From positions 8,813,301 to 8,834,495 of the forward strand of contig JBOZIK010000001.1 in NCBI GenBank assembly GCA_051453625.1: a stretch of 21,195 bases of DNA. Direction: 5' to 3'. Under the pieces are notes generated by a model, which made no database searches, was not told where the DNA came from, and was given only the letters and a program-made list of their open reading frames with translations. Positions 8,794-17,550 of the stretch are shown here, piece by piece. Numbering within the stretch: the stretch's first letter is position 1; the number at the start of each line of letters is the position of its first letter. Made by a program: the position numbers and the translations under genes. The stretch comes from Welwitschia mirabilis (Eukaryota; Gnetophyta; Gnetopsida; Welwitschiales).

Positions 8794-9819
8794 CTATTTT
8801 TCTTCCTCTTTAGAGTCTTCTTCTGAATCTTCTTCATCTTTTCTCATGCATGTTGGGCTAATGGCCTCTACTGAAGTGTCATTAATACCATATCCAGCTA
8901 CTATAAGTGCTTCCTTCATGTGTCTTGTATACAAATCAATCCATTTTAGATATGATAAAGTCTCATCAAGAGAGGCTTCCTTTGAAGAGGGTGACTTTGT
9001 GGATTTCTTGAAAGGGGTAAAGATATGCATATGAGATAAAGTTTCATGCCTAATGGGTGCTATAGGATGAAGGGTTTTAAGTTTTGGATGGAAGGTTACA
9101 CAAAAATAATGATACAAGTTTATGATAAGTACAGAGTAGGGTAATGCCTTAGTCTTGTGATACTCCACCTAAGAGATCATATTCTTCAGTATAATGACAC
9201 GAGCATCAATAGAATTCTCTGTCCCTACTAGATACATTAGATAGGCTTTGTAGCTAGAGGCCTCATCATGATGCCTAGCTAAAGGTAAGAAATTATAAGT
9301 GAAAATCAAGTGTAGAAAGTAGTACTTTGGTGTTAATAAAGAAGTGAAGAAAGTGTGTTTCCAAAAGTAAACCTTACCACAGATCTCCCTGGTAATAGTA
9401 GGCTTATCTTCTATGATGTCTCAAAGAGGTCAAAACTTTTCATAATTACCTATGGGAAAATCAGTCAGATCAGAAATGAGATTTGCGATTACTCTTAACC
9501 ACTTCCCCAAAACAAGGGTTTCAAGGATTCCTGATTCAAGATCATAAAAAGAATTATAATAAAACATGTGAGTAAGAAATGAATAAATAGAGCTAGAAAT
9601 ACCTAGAAAATAATCAAGACCCTAATTCCTTAGGAATTGAATGACATCCTTGAGCTCTCTTAGCTGTGAGGTTATCACATACTGTTCTTGAAATACTGGC
9701 TTGTTCTCGAACTTCTCTAAGAACTTGTCAACATCTTTCTTAGACATTCCATGGTAGAAAAGGGTAGGATCTCTTGAAGGAGATTTCTTAACTCTTCTCT
9801 TGGATGAGATTTTAACCAT
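8794..9819 (-). pseudogene. PTP-family (putative plant transposon protein) ORF, frame kept but with four stops
   Basis: One minus-strand frame runs from an ATG at 9817-9819 to a TAG at 8794-8796, about 342 codons, with premature stops at 9622-9624, 9430-9432, 9421-9423 and 9169-9171 and no frameshift that I can find. The N-terminus is basic (KISSKRRVKKSPSRDP). Next comes a segment like LRELKDVIQFL, then a region with LVLGKWLRVIANLISD, then a stretch with LHLIFTYNFLPLARHHDEAS and NSIDARVIILKNMI, then KTKALPYSVLIINLYHYF. The last two fit the family's 'R-x-L-H' and 'LPYGxLLT' regions. The C-terminus is acidic (DEEDSEEDSKEEE). The protein's function is unknown even where intact. Three of the stops are TAG or TGA of the kind a single transition can make. 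A TATA-like box lies about 140 bp upstream. It is an unusual cargo for a copia element. Confidence 0.65.
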
Positions 9820-10271
9820 TTCTAAGAACCTGGAAGCAAGAAATCTAAAAGAAAGACCATAGATCTGAGATCAAAGCTCTGGATCTAGAAGGAAAAACTC
9901 TAGATCTAAGAGATAGAAAAGGCTAGAACATAGGAAAATCAATTTAAGGACCTCTTTCTTTTATAGATAAGGTTAAATAAGGCAAAATGAAAAAATAAAT
10001 TAGGACCACCAATGGTACTTCTGCACTGTGATCTATCAGGCTCAATCGACTGGTTGAGATTCCATTCAGCCTATCGAGATGTAGGTCTATAGTACAAGAA
10101 AGGGTCCCAGCGACTAGGATTTTAAACTGGTCAATCGACCACATCCAGTTGACTGAATCATAGATCCCATGAACCGCCCTGTAATCAACCAGAGGATAAC
10201 AAGTAAACCTCCAGTTTATTTTTATGATTGATAAGTAAATTCTAGAAAATAAGGTGTTACTTCAGAGTTTT
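9820..10271 (-). promoter_or_regulatory. Putative promoter and leader of the PTP ORF
   Basis: On the minus strand a TATA-like CTATAAAAG (9958-9966) lies about 140 bp before the ATG. The leader between them is rich in AGATCT-type repeats. Upstream, 10040-10200 contains several GTCGA or TCGACT-like motifs of the kind packed in the copia LTR (13250-13890), so this segment may derive from an LTR. An open frame at 9944-10144 is not convincing protein. Promoter activity is inference. Confidence 0.4.
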
Positions 10272-10493
10272 CTAGAAAACATTCATATTTATTAAATTTA
10301 AGCTAATATTTCTATTTTTCATGTTATAGTTTGAATAATTTAAGTGATCAATTAAACAAGTATCTATTCTATAAATATTATCTACTCTTTTGCAGTAAGA
10401 ATAACAACGTTTATTGTCACATTTCAATTTTTTTAAAATTACTTTGTGACCTTTGTTGCATAATTGACTAATGCTCAATAAGTTATGTTTCAA
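10272..10493 (-). pseudogene. Copia GAG-pre-integrase domain (truncated relic)
   Basis: The minus-strand ORF starts MKHNLLSISQLCNKGHKVI, the hallmark of the GAG-pre-integrase region of Ty1/copia polyproteins that lies between protease and integrase. After about 35 residues similarity fades. The expected HRRLGH-like motif that opens the integrase zinc region is not found, and the copia reading ends near 10270-10350. From there the sequence passes into the promoter-like segment of the PTP ORF. This is therefore the junction where the rest of pol was lost. Confidence 0.85.
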
Positions 10494-10700
10494 TCCATTT
10501 ACATAAAGTACATCATTAAGTTTAGATAACTTACCCCATTTGATGCATCATGTACCTTCTATTTTTGTCTTTTAATTGTTTCTAAAAATGACCTCTTCCC
10601 CATTAATACTCCTTAGATGTTGAAAGTTTGATCTTTCTCCAGTCATATGTCTTAAGCATCCACTGTCTAGATACTAACTATTTGTACTTCATCTTTTGAG
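10494..10700 (-). pseudogene. Copia aspartic protease (relic)
   Basis: The minus strand reads YLDSGC, Leu, RHMTGERSNF from about 10676 to 10620, the copia retropepsin active site. The catalytic Asp codon (10665-10667) is intact. The residue before YLDSG, usually Trp, is a TAG stop, and the Ser after the Cys has become Leu. The next stretch with NGEEVIF is also typical, then stops appear. It leads directly into GAG-pre-integrase, as in live copia elements. Confidence 0.8.
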
Positions 10701-10840
10701 AGCTATCTATGTTAAAAAACTTTTGAGATTATTAGCTCTTACCTAGTTAGTCTTATTAGACTTAGGTGGTATAATTCTTTTAGGAATGAATTTAACTGGT
10801 AAATAATTTACAGAATCTACGAAAAGCATTAATTTTCTAA

Positions 10841-10885
10841 CATTGCAAAATAGATTTAAATATCAAATTTACTATAAAAGTTACA
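10841..10885 (-). pseudogene. Second copia Gag zinc knuckle (relic)
   Basis: The minus strand reads CNFYSKFDI, a stop, then IYF. It fits a CCHC knuckle in which only the first Cys (10883-10885) remains; the second Cys position is Tyr and the Gly is Asp. The preceding text with SSQNPQEQVSKQ is like the linker found in SIRE-type Gag. Confidence 0.55.
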
Positions 10886-11008
10886 TGAAATTTTAGAAGT
10901 ATACTTACATTGCTTGCTTACCTGTTCTTGTGGATTTTGTGAACTAAAACTGATACCTGATCTATATTCAATAGGTTTTCACACTCTAAGCATCTGTTTT
11001 AATTTAGA

Positions 11009-11018
11009 NNNNNNNNNN
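11009..11018. other. Assembly gap (10 N)
   Basis: A ten-base N run in the copia Gag to protease linker; probably a placeholder length. Confidence 0.95.
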
Positions 11019-11040
11019 CAAAGAAGGATAGATATTTTAC

Positions 11041-12323
11041 CTATGATAATAGATTGGCATTGTCAGATTTTAGCATGTTGTACTTCATTTCCATTTCCTC
11101 TTTCTCTTTAGTGAGAGTCTTCACTACTCTATTAAGATCATTTATCCTTTTAGCTAGCTTTTCACATTTATCATCTAGTTTTTGACATGTATCTTCTAAC
11201 TCATTCTCTTCTTCATTAATCATGTACAAATCATCAGGATCTGACATGCTAGGTAAGGTTTTAAGAGAAGTCACAATCACCATGAAAAATAACTTTCTGT
11301 CTCTATTTGACTCTTGTTTTGAATAGCTATCACTATCATCATCCTCATTTCCCATGTTGCAATAAAAGAGAGATTCTTTATTTTCCTATTATCGCTTCTT
11401 GTATTGGTTCACTCATTTACCATATGATCAAAACCTTTGCATGAGTAGAATTAAATTTCTTTATCTTTTTCTTGCTCCTTTTTGTGTTTTAGATGATTCC
11501 TTTTTTATTTTCTACTTAACTCTCCTTCCTTTTTCTTTCTATATAGAAACTTCCTGAATCTTCTATCTAGAAGAGCCTTTTCATCATCGTCCAAGTCCTC
11601 ATCTGACCTTTCAGATCTGTAGTCTTCCTGCACATATTTTACAGTAATACCTTTCTTATTATCTTTAACAAATTTTAGTTTATAGGTTTGCAAATTACCT
11701 TGTAGTTCTTCTAGAGCCATTACATTTATGTTTTTTCTCTCCTTAATGGCTATGATCTTTTGTTTGAATCTCTTAAGTAGAGATCTTAAAACTTTCCTCA
11801 CCACCTTTCCTTCATCCTAGCATTCTCCAAGGCTTGCCATAGAGTTTATGATATTAGTGATTTTAGCAAAGAATTCCTATAAGATCACCTCTTTGTCCAT
11901 ATAGATGTCTTCAAATTTTGAAATAAGCATTTGAAGGCTTGCTTGATTTATAGTTGAGGTTCCTTCATGTGCTACTTCAAGAATATTCTAAGCTTCTTTA
12001 AAATTATTACAGTTCACTATGTGCTTAAACTCATTTGCACAAACTGCACAAAATATTGCACTAAGAGCATGTGCATCTGTGGTGGCTTTTGACTTATCAT
12101 TGGAGGTGCATTGATCTCAGGCTTTAAGAACTAAGATAGTATTATTGTTAACATTCGTTTAAATTAACATAGGTATAGAATAACCTTTACAAATAACCTC
12201 TTCTATACCAGCATCTAAATATCTAAGAAATATTCTCATTCTGGCTTTCTAGTAAGCATAGTTTAACCCATCAAATGTGTATGGATGACTAGCAAAAAAA
12301 AAACCATCAGAGAGATTACTCAT
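11041..12323 (-). pseudogene. Copia Gag (DUF4219/UBN2-type) relic
   Basis: The start is the ATG at 12321-12323, followed by MSNLSDGFFFASHPYTFDG, NYAY, a stop where Trp is usual, then KARMRIFLRYLDA: the opening of plant copia Gag. Further on come ALSAIFCAVCANEFKHI, ILEVAHEGTSTINQASLQML, and KFEDIYMDKEVIL, all typical UBN2 text. The open stretch 11505-11804 reads VRKVLRSLLKRF and ELQGNLQTYKLKF, then an acidic run and RRFRKFLYRKKK. A CCHC knuckle at 11409-11453 follows, in which one Cys is Phe, the Gly is Asp and the last Cys is a TGA. The open stretch 11041-11355 is an acidic coiled coil (DDDSD through EKLAKRINDLNRVVKTL). Gag packages element RNA; this copy has several stops and at least one frameshift. 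Confidence 0.85.
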
Positions 12324-12373
12324 TATAGGGTTCTAAAGTCTAGATCATTTAAAATATAAAAAAAGACTTAACT

Positions 12374-12383
12374 NNNNNNNNNN
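12374..12383. other. Assembly gap (10 N) over the copia primer-binding site
   Basis: Ten N directly inside the 5' LTR boundary, covering most of the primer-binding site. Probably a placeholder length. Confidence 0.95.
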
Positions 12384-12391
12384 ATACTAAT
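12384..12391 (-). promoter_or_regulatory. Partial copia primer-binding site
   Basis: On the minus strand the LTR end is followed by ATTAGTAT and then N. TAGTAT matches five of the first six bases of TGGTATCAGAGC, the site complementary to initiator Met tRNA used by most copia elements. The rest is hidden by the gap. Confidence 0.45.
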
Positions 12392-12705
12392 TAATATGAT
12401 TAAGAACCATAGAGGAGGGATGAATAGATTCTTAACATAAAGTAGAGTATTCTAAATAAACCAAAGATATATCAAAAACTTACACAAAATAATTTACTAA
12501 TTTAAACATGCATGAAAAGAAAAGCTAATAAAAGTGAAGAAAAGAACTAACTGAAAGCACAAAATACCAAATAAATACACGTAGGATTTATAGTGGTTCA
12601 AAAAACATCCTACTCCACTCTCAATGATTGGCTTATCACTAAGCTTGATCTGGATCTTTATTACTCCATCAGGTATTCTAGGTTCACTTGTAACCTTTAC
12701 AAATG

Positions 12706-12837
12706 GATTTTTCTAGGCTTAGTCTCAACCTTTCAATGGACTTTTTAAGGCTTAGTATCCATCTTTGAATAGACTTTTCAAGGCTTATTCTCAACCTTTG
12801 AACAGACTTTTTAAGGCTTAGTTTTAATCTTTCACAA
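12706..12837. repeat. 33-bp tandem repeat, four units, in the copia LTR
   Basis: Units at 12706-12738, 12739-12771, 12772-12804 and 12805-12837 each begin GA(C/T)TTTT and share AGGCTTA and a CTTT core. The period is exactly 33 bp with moderate divergence. Repeats of this type in the U3 part of LTRs often act as enhancer-like elements; no function is shown here. Confidence 0.9.
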
Positions 12838-13249
12838 TCTAAAATACTGATGTAATGACGCTAAGTTGCACAGATATCACTCATTCTTGATATAGTAGAT
12901 TTGATGGAGCTCTTCTCCTATAGATGTATAACAGATAAAGCACTAGTTCTGATCTTGAATGTACAGATAAAATAGACAATAGATCTTCTTTATTTAGGAG
13001 TCCAAATACCAAGACTGAATAGTGAATATTACAATATTTTAGTACTTTCTCATGAGTTCCAAAAGGTTTAAAAGTTTGACTTAAAAAAAAGTCCTTTTGT
13101 CATCTATCTCTTGGCTATTTATATTGGAAGGTTTTTAGAATTTATTACATTTGAAAATATGCTTCCAAAGGCTATAAATGGCTATAAAACAACTATCTAA
13201 TGGATATATAATCGATATAAAATGGATAGAAAATTTTAGTTCTTTTTTT

Positions 13250-13890
13250 CGGTCAACTCCTCAAAAGTCCAGTCGGCCCCATCTAGTGTGATGACTTACA
13301 CAGGTTATCTAAATGAAATTTTCGGTTGCTCCAATTTCTTATGGCTCCATGTCTAGTTGATCCCATCTAGTTCCAGTCGACTCCCATTCTGTCGCTTACT
13401 ATTAAATCTGGTCACCTACTTATCCTGATAAAGATCTTTCTAGTTTTCAGCATTAGGTTCAGTCAACCCCTTCAGGTGTCCAGTCAACCTCATGATAATT
13501 GGCTTAGGAGTATCAGTTGTACAATGCTCAGTTCTAGTCAACTTCTTTAATGGTCCAATTGATTCCTTGACAATCGATTCAGGATTAGTATTCCTTGGTT
13601 CACATATCCGATCGACCCCATCATAAGTCTAGTCGATCCCTTGTCATTTAGTCCAGGGATACTGTTATCAGATCCTTAAATCTGGTTGACTCCATAAATG
13701 TCTGATTAACCCCTTTACATTGGGTTTATGGATACTGGCTCTCAAGGTTATAGGTTCGATCAATCCCATTAGAAATTCAGTTAATCCCTCTAAAGTGAGT
13801 TCAATTTCTGAGTGTCTGCTTTAGGTTCAATCCATCCTTTATCTGTTGATTCCTCTAAAGTTTAGTTGATACCTCAAAAGAGTAAATGAA
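13250..13890. repeat. Degenerate GTCGACC-motif array in the copia LTR
   Basis: About ten paired motifs of the form (A/T)GTCGA(C/T)(C/T)CC or decayed GT(T/C)AA(C/T)CCC occur, with members of each pair 15-25 bp apart. Examples are CCAGTCGACTCCC, CCGATCGACCCC and TCTAGTCGATCCC. CG-to-TG or CA variants dominate, as expected for decay of methylated sites. It is absent from the shortened 3' LTR except for the last few motifs. Confidence 0.75.
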
Positions 13891-14036
13891 CTTGATAGGT
13901 TTATAGTACTCACAATTCAATGGTTTTGGTTTCATCTTTATACCTACAAGTTATTAACATTTTTTGCATAAAATACACAAAATTTACTACACAGAAAACA
14001 TTAGTTTGACATCAATTAGTAAAACATAATCTAACA

Positions 14037-14041
14037 TCTAT
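14037..14041. repeat. Copia target-site duplication, right copy (TCTAT)
   Basis: Identical to 7690-7694; it directly follows the CA end of the element. Confidence 0.9.
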
Positions 14042-15110
14042 TATGTAATGGACATTCTCTTATATTATAATTTCCTTTACAATAGTAGCGCTAATATCTA
14101 TTATACTAATTCTAATATTAATAGTTACTAGGATTTTGTTAGATGTTGGATCTATGGTGTTGATTACTTACACAACTTTGACTAGGAATATTCCAGTTTT
14201 TTTTGAATGGAGTCTACTTTAATTGATTAAAATTCTTGTTTTTACTATTACTACTACTAACAGTATTCTGGTGAAGTTTTAATTATTATTTTGATAAGAC
14301 ATTTGTGATTGGTTTTCTTTAAGAATATACCTAAAAAATTCTTTTCTTAATTTCTTATTATATTTGCAAGTTTTGTTCTACTATCTTTTTCTTTTCTATA
14401 GCCTTTACTAAACTCTTAGGTTGAAACATGGATACTTTGGTATCAATAAAAGGAAGAAGACTATCAATAAATAGATTTTTTTTAGCTTCTTTGTCTAGAT
14501 GCATATGTGACATATATCTTAATAATTCTATAAATTTACATTCATGAGATGCTATGGTTATATTATAAGCTTATCTTAGATTGTAGAATTCTGTAAACTT
14601 CTGGCAAATATAGAACTTGGTAATGTACCTATTCTTAAAGATGTGCTTAAATTCTTTCCATAAAAGTTTTAGATCTCCTAACTTGGTCATTTTTATTTTC
14701 CACCATATCTTAGCCTCTCCTTGTAACTTATAAATAGTTAAAGAAGCCTTTTCGTATTCATCACATCCTAAGGTACATATAACCTTTTTAACATCACTCA
14801 GCCATACTTGTACTTTAGAAGGAGCTGAGCCTTCTACAAACTTTGATGAATTTAGCTTAATAAACATTTGCATTAATTTCTTCATACCCACTTCCTTATG
14901 CTAATTGATATCATTATTTACTTGTGGGTTTTGACCTTTATTTGCTATTTTTGATAGGAACTACATAAAGATCTTTGTCAATGCTTTTGGATTAAGGTTA
15001 AATGAGGTTTGATTTCCATCATTAGATTGTTGACTTTCTTATGAATTCTCTTGATGTTAATTACTTAGTGCAACTGACTTGACCTCAAGATTTAACTAAT
15101 GATGATGAAG
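14042..15110 (-). pseudogene. Gypsy Gag (relic)
   Basis: The open part 14571-14891 contains MFIKLNSSKFVEGS, then VWLSDVKKVICTLGCDEYEKASLTIYKLQGEAKIWW, the typical Gag core of plant Ty3/gypsy elements (retrotransposon gag domain). After a stop at 14571 the same frame continues with ECKFIELLRYMSHMHLDKEAKKNLFIDSL and ends with a zinc knuckle at 14052-14090. There the first Cys position is Arg and the His is Tyr, while the other two Cys remain. The N-terminal part up to about 15110 is low-complexity and full of stops, so the start cannot be placed. The copia element landed immediately after the knuckle. Confidence 0.85.
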
Positions 15111-16031
15111 AATCTGAAAGAAGGGGAAATTTTTATAGATTACATTTTAAAATAGGATAGATATTATTAAAGGTTAAACTTAGAAATATTTTATAATCTT
15201 AGAAGGGACATGGTTATCATTATGAGGTGATGGATTATTATTTATATCTTAAAGTACATAATAGATAAGGTCTATAAGTTATGACTTTCGATTTTTACTT
15301 TAAAGTTATATGACTATATAATTTAGGATGACTAACTTCATTGGAGATTTGATTATTTCCAAGAGTATCTAACTATAAGGTACTATTTATGTACTTATAT
15401 TTCTTGCAAAAGTTAAGCTCTTTAAGGAATAATATAAGCTTGTTGTCATAAATTCTTAAGATAATTTTAATTCTTCTATGATTATTATTTATAGCTATAA
15501 GGTAACAAATTCTTTAATGACTTAAATTCATCATCCTTCTTAGTTTGTTAAGGTATTTAGAATGATCATAAATATAATTAGTATAAGGGTCACTAAGGAT
15601 TTGGGGTTATAATTAACCCTATGAATACTTTGGTAACTATGTCAATATAATTAACTTTTGGGATTATTAAGGTGCTAAGATTATTATTAGTTAATCTTTG
15701 TAATTATTGGGATTAACATGAATGTAATTTGGTATATATTTAAGAAGTAGGAAAATAATAAGTATAATGAAATTGATAACTATTAGAAGATAGGATTAAA
15801 TTCATGATTATCTAATAGTTAGAGTTATCTTGGAATCTAATATTATCAAGAATATAATTGAGTTTACTCATAGTTTAAGATTCTTAAGGATATAACTAAC
15901 TTTATAGCTATTAGGGATTAAGGTTACTATGGTTACAACTAACTTTATGATCACTAAGGATAAAGGTTGTTAAAAATTTATTTAGATTTATATTCTTATA
16001 AATTTATAAGTATTATTTAAGTTAACCTAAA
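15111..16031 (-). other. Gypsy untranslated leader
   Basis: AT-rich non-coding sequence between the primer-binding site and gag. It holds loosely repeating plus-strand phrases such as CACTAAGGATAAAGGTT, ATTAGGGATTAAGGTT and TCACTAAGGATTTGGGG at irregular spacing, which suggests old short duplications. No ORF or RNA gene is seen. Confidence 0.45.
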
Positions 16032-16043
16032 GCTCTATTACCA
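16032..16043 (-). promoter_or_regulatory. Gypsy primer-binding site
   Basis: The plus strand reads GCTCTATTACCA, two bases from the complement of the initiator-Met-tRNA site (GCTCTGATACCA). It lies three bases inside the TG that opens the 5' LTR on the plus strand, the right place for minus-strand priming. Confidence 0.7.
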
Positions 16044-16184
16044 ATTTGTGATATTGTCTCTTCTCTTACCTTAATTAAGCACTATATTTTTTTTCTCTTC
16101 TCTTTCTTTCTTCTTTAATATTATTACCTAATAGACACAGTGGAACCTAGGACCAAATTTTAATTATTCCTTTATTAGTATTTC

Positions 16185-16239
16185 TATATTTTAAGAAAAA
16201 TAAATCATATTAATATTATATATTTAATTATAATTAATT
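16185..16239. repeat. 55-bp gap-flank duplicate, left copy
   Basis: Matches 16898-16952 at 54 of 55 bases; the copies lie against both edges of the gap. Confidence 0.9.
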
Positions 16240-16897
16240 NNNNNNNNNNNNNNNNNNNNNNNNNNNNNNNNNNNNNNNNNNNNNNNNNNNNNNNNNNNNN
16301 NNNNNNNNNNNNNNNNNNNNNNNNNNNNNNNNNNNNNNNNNNNNNNNNNNNNNNNNNNNNNNNNNNNNNNNNNNNNNNNNNNNNNNNNNNNNNNNNNNNN
16401 NNNNNNNNNNNNNNNNNNNNNNNNNNNNNNNNNNNNNNNNNNNNNNNNNNNNNNNNNNNNNNNNNNNNNNNNNNNNNNNNNNNNNNNNNNNNNNNNNNNN
16501 NNNNNNNNNNNNNNNNNNNNNNNNNNNNNNNNNNNNNNNNNNNNNNNNNNNNNNNNNNNNNNNNNNNNNNNNNNNNNNNNNNNNNNNNNNNNNNNNNNNN
16601 NNNNNNNNNNNNNNNNNNNNNNNNNNNNNNNNNNNNNNNNNNNNNNNNNNNNNNNNNNNNNNNNNNNNNNNNNNNNNNNNNNNNNNNNNNNNNNNNNNNN
16701 NNNNNNNNNNNNNNNNNNNNNNNNNNNNNNNNNNNNNNNNNNNNNNNNNNNNNNNNNNNNNNNNNNNNNNNNNNNNNNNNNNNNNNNNNNNNNNNNNNNN
16801 NNNNNNNNNNNNNNNNNNNNNNNNNNNNNNNNNNNNNNNNNNNNNNNNNNNNNNNNNNNNNNNNNNNNNNNNNNNNNNNNNNNNNNNNNNNNNNNNN
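16240..16897. other. Assembly gap (658 N), probably artefactual
   Basis: Bounded by the near-identical 55-bp flanks, so it may represent two overlapping contig ends and no missing DNA. Confidence 0.85.
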
Positions 16898-16952
16898 TAT
16901 ATTCTAAGAAAAATAAATCATATTAATATTATATATTTAATTATAATTAATT
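16898..16952. repeat. 55-bp gap-flank duplicate, right copy
   Basis: Second copy of 16185-16239, with one T/C difference, inside the gypsy 5' LTR. Confidence 0.9.
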
Positions 16953-17413
16953 TCTAAATTATTTTAGTTTACAAACAATAGCGATGTCATAAGTTTGTTC
17001 CTCCATTTCTTCCTAGTTTTTCATCACGTAAAAAGATATCTTATGAATAGTTAAGAAGATGTAAACTTATTTTATAAAAATACATGGATAAGTCTAAGGA
17101 TAATACCTAGCCAATATAATAAAAGGTTGCAATTCTAATTAATGGCATTCTAACTCGATATTCAAGCACCTCTAAATGTGAATTAGTTCTAATTCAGGTT
17201 CTAAATGATACAAAAATGGCTTTTCTCAACTTCATAGGATTTTAATTCACCTTGATATACCCCTAATATAGGTAACAGATGGTACATGAGGTGGATGCAT
17301 GCTTACAAATAATCCCCACTTCCTTGAAGCATTTCTAGATGGTGTAACATGATCCATCGATGCCAAAGGCTTAAGATATTAAGGTAGAAGAAGTTCATAC
17401 ATAGTTAGAATAT

Positions 17414-17550
17414 GAGAGTGGTGATTATTCTAGAAAGATATTATACAAAAAATGCAATTCAACCCACCTTGATAATAAAATCTAAGTATGGAAATCTTAG
17501 AATTATCTTGATTTAGTCCTATTTGATTTAGGAGAGTGGTGATTATTCTA
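17414..17550. repeat. 19-bp exact direct repeat, 118-bp period
   Basis: GAGAGTGGTGATTATTCTA occurs at 17414-17432 and again at 17532-17550. The flanking sequence is not repeated. Confidence 0.9.

Larger units (their letters stand above)
7695..14036 (-). mobile_element. Chimeric non-autonomous Ty1/copia (SIRE/Maximus-like) element inserted in the gypsy element
   Basis: Outer ends are TG at 7695 and CA at 14035-14036, with TCTAT on both sides. Two LTRs in direct orientation bound about 4.2 kb of internal sequence. In element order (minus strand) this holds a PBS remnant, gag with two zinc knuckles, protease, GAG-pre-integrase, then a PTP-family ORF and a worn polypurine tract. Integrase core, reverse transcriptase and RNase H are absent. 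The minus-strand LTR start TGTTAGATTATG, the large LTR and the coiled-coil Gag tail resemble the SIRE/Maximus lineage; that assignment is inference. The two LTRs are roughly 85% identical by eye over their first 235 bases, so the insertion is old. It must be younger than the gypsy element it interrupts. Confidence 0.85.
12392..14036 (-). repeat. Copia 5' LTR (1645 bp, full length)
   Basis: Bounded by CA at 14035-14036 (TG on the minus strand) and by the block matching the 3' LTR at 12392. It contains the 1138 bp deleted from the 3' LTR, including a 33-bp tandem repeat (12706-12837) and a zone of degenerate GTCGAC-like motifs (13250-13890). The inner end reads TA where CA is expected, a single base change. 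Confidence 0.88.
3544..16989 (-). mobile_element. Degraded Ty3/gypsy chromovirus-like LTR retrotransposon, split by a copia insertion
   Basis: On the minus strand, in correct order, are a 5' LTR, a primer-binding site, gag, protease, reverse transcriptase, RNase H, integrase, a chromodomain-like tail, a polypurine tract and a 3' LTR. Protease-RT-RNaseH-integrase order is diagnostic of Ty3/gypsy, and the tail after integrase points to chromoviruses. Without the copia element and its extra target copy (about 6.3 kb) the internal region is about 5.85 kb, normal for this group. Every domain carries stops or frameshifts and several catalytic codons are changed, so it is dead. The right end and the 3' LTR-polypurine junction are fairly clear; the left end at 3544 is only a candidate. 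Confidence 0.8.
16047..16989 (-). repeat. Gypsy 5' LTR (includes a 658-N gap)
   Basis: It starts at TG next to the primer-binding site and ends CA at 16988-16989, where GTTTACAAACAATAGCGATGTC parallels the end of the 3' LTR. The pyrimidine-rich stretch at 16080-16120 is usual for a gypsy LTR end region. If the gap is an artefact, the real length is only about 230 bp. Confidence 0.5.

Noticed and set aside
8846-9034. Plus-strand ORF opposite the PTP frame
   Set aside because: Shadow of the minus-strand PTP ORF; no family features.
9944-10144. 66-residue minus-strand ORF upstream of the PTP start
   Set aside because: It coincides with the GTCGA-motif and TATA-like segment, shows no recognisable motif and is best explained as promoter or LTR-type DNA.
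10914-11111. Plus-strand ORF across the 10-N gap
   Set aside because: Antisense to the copia Gag to protease linker, which has clear similarity on the other strand.
13250-13890. Possible CRISPR-like array, from the spaced motifs
   Set aside because: Repeats are short and degenerate, spacing is irregular, and the block lies within an LTR of a plant retrotransposon.
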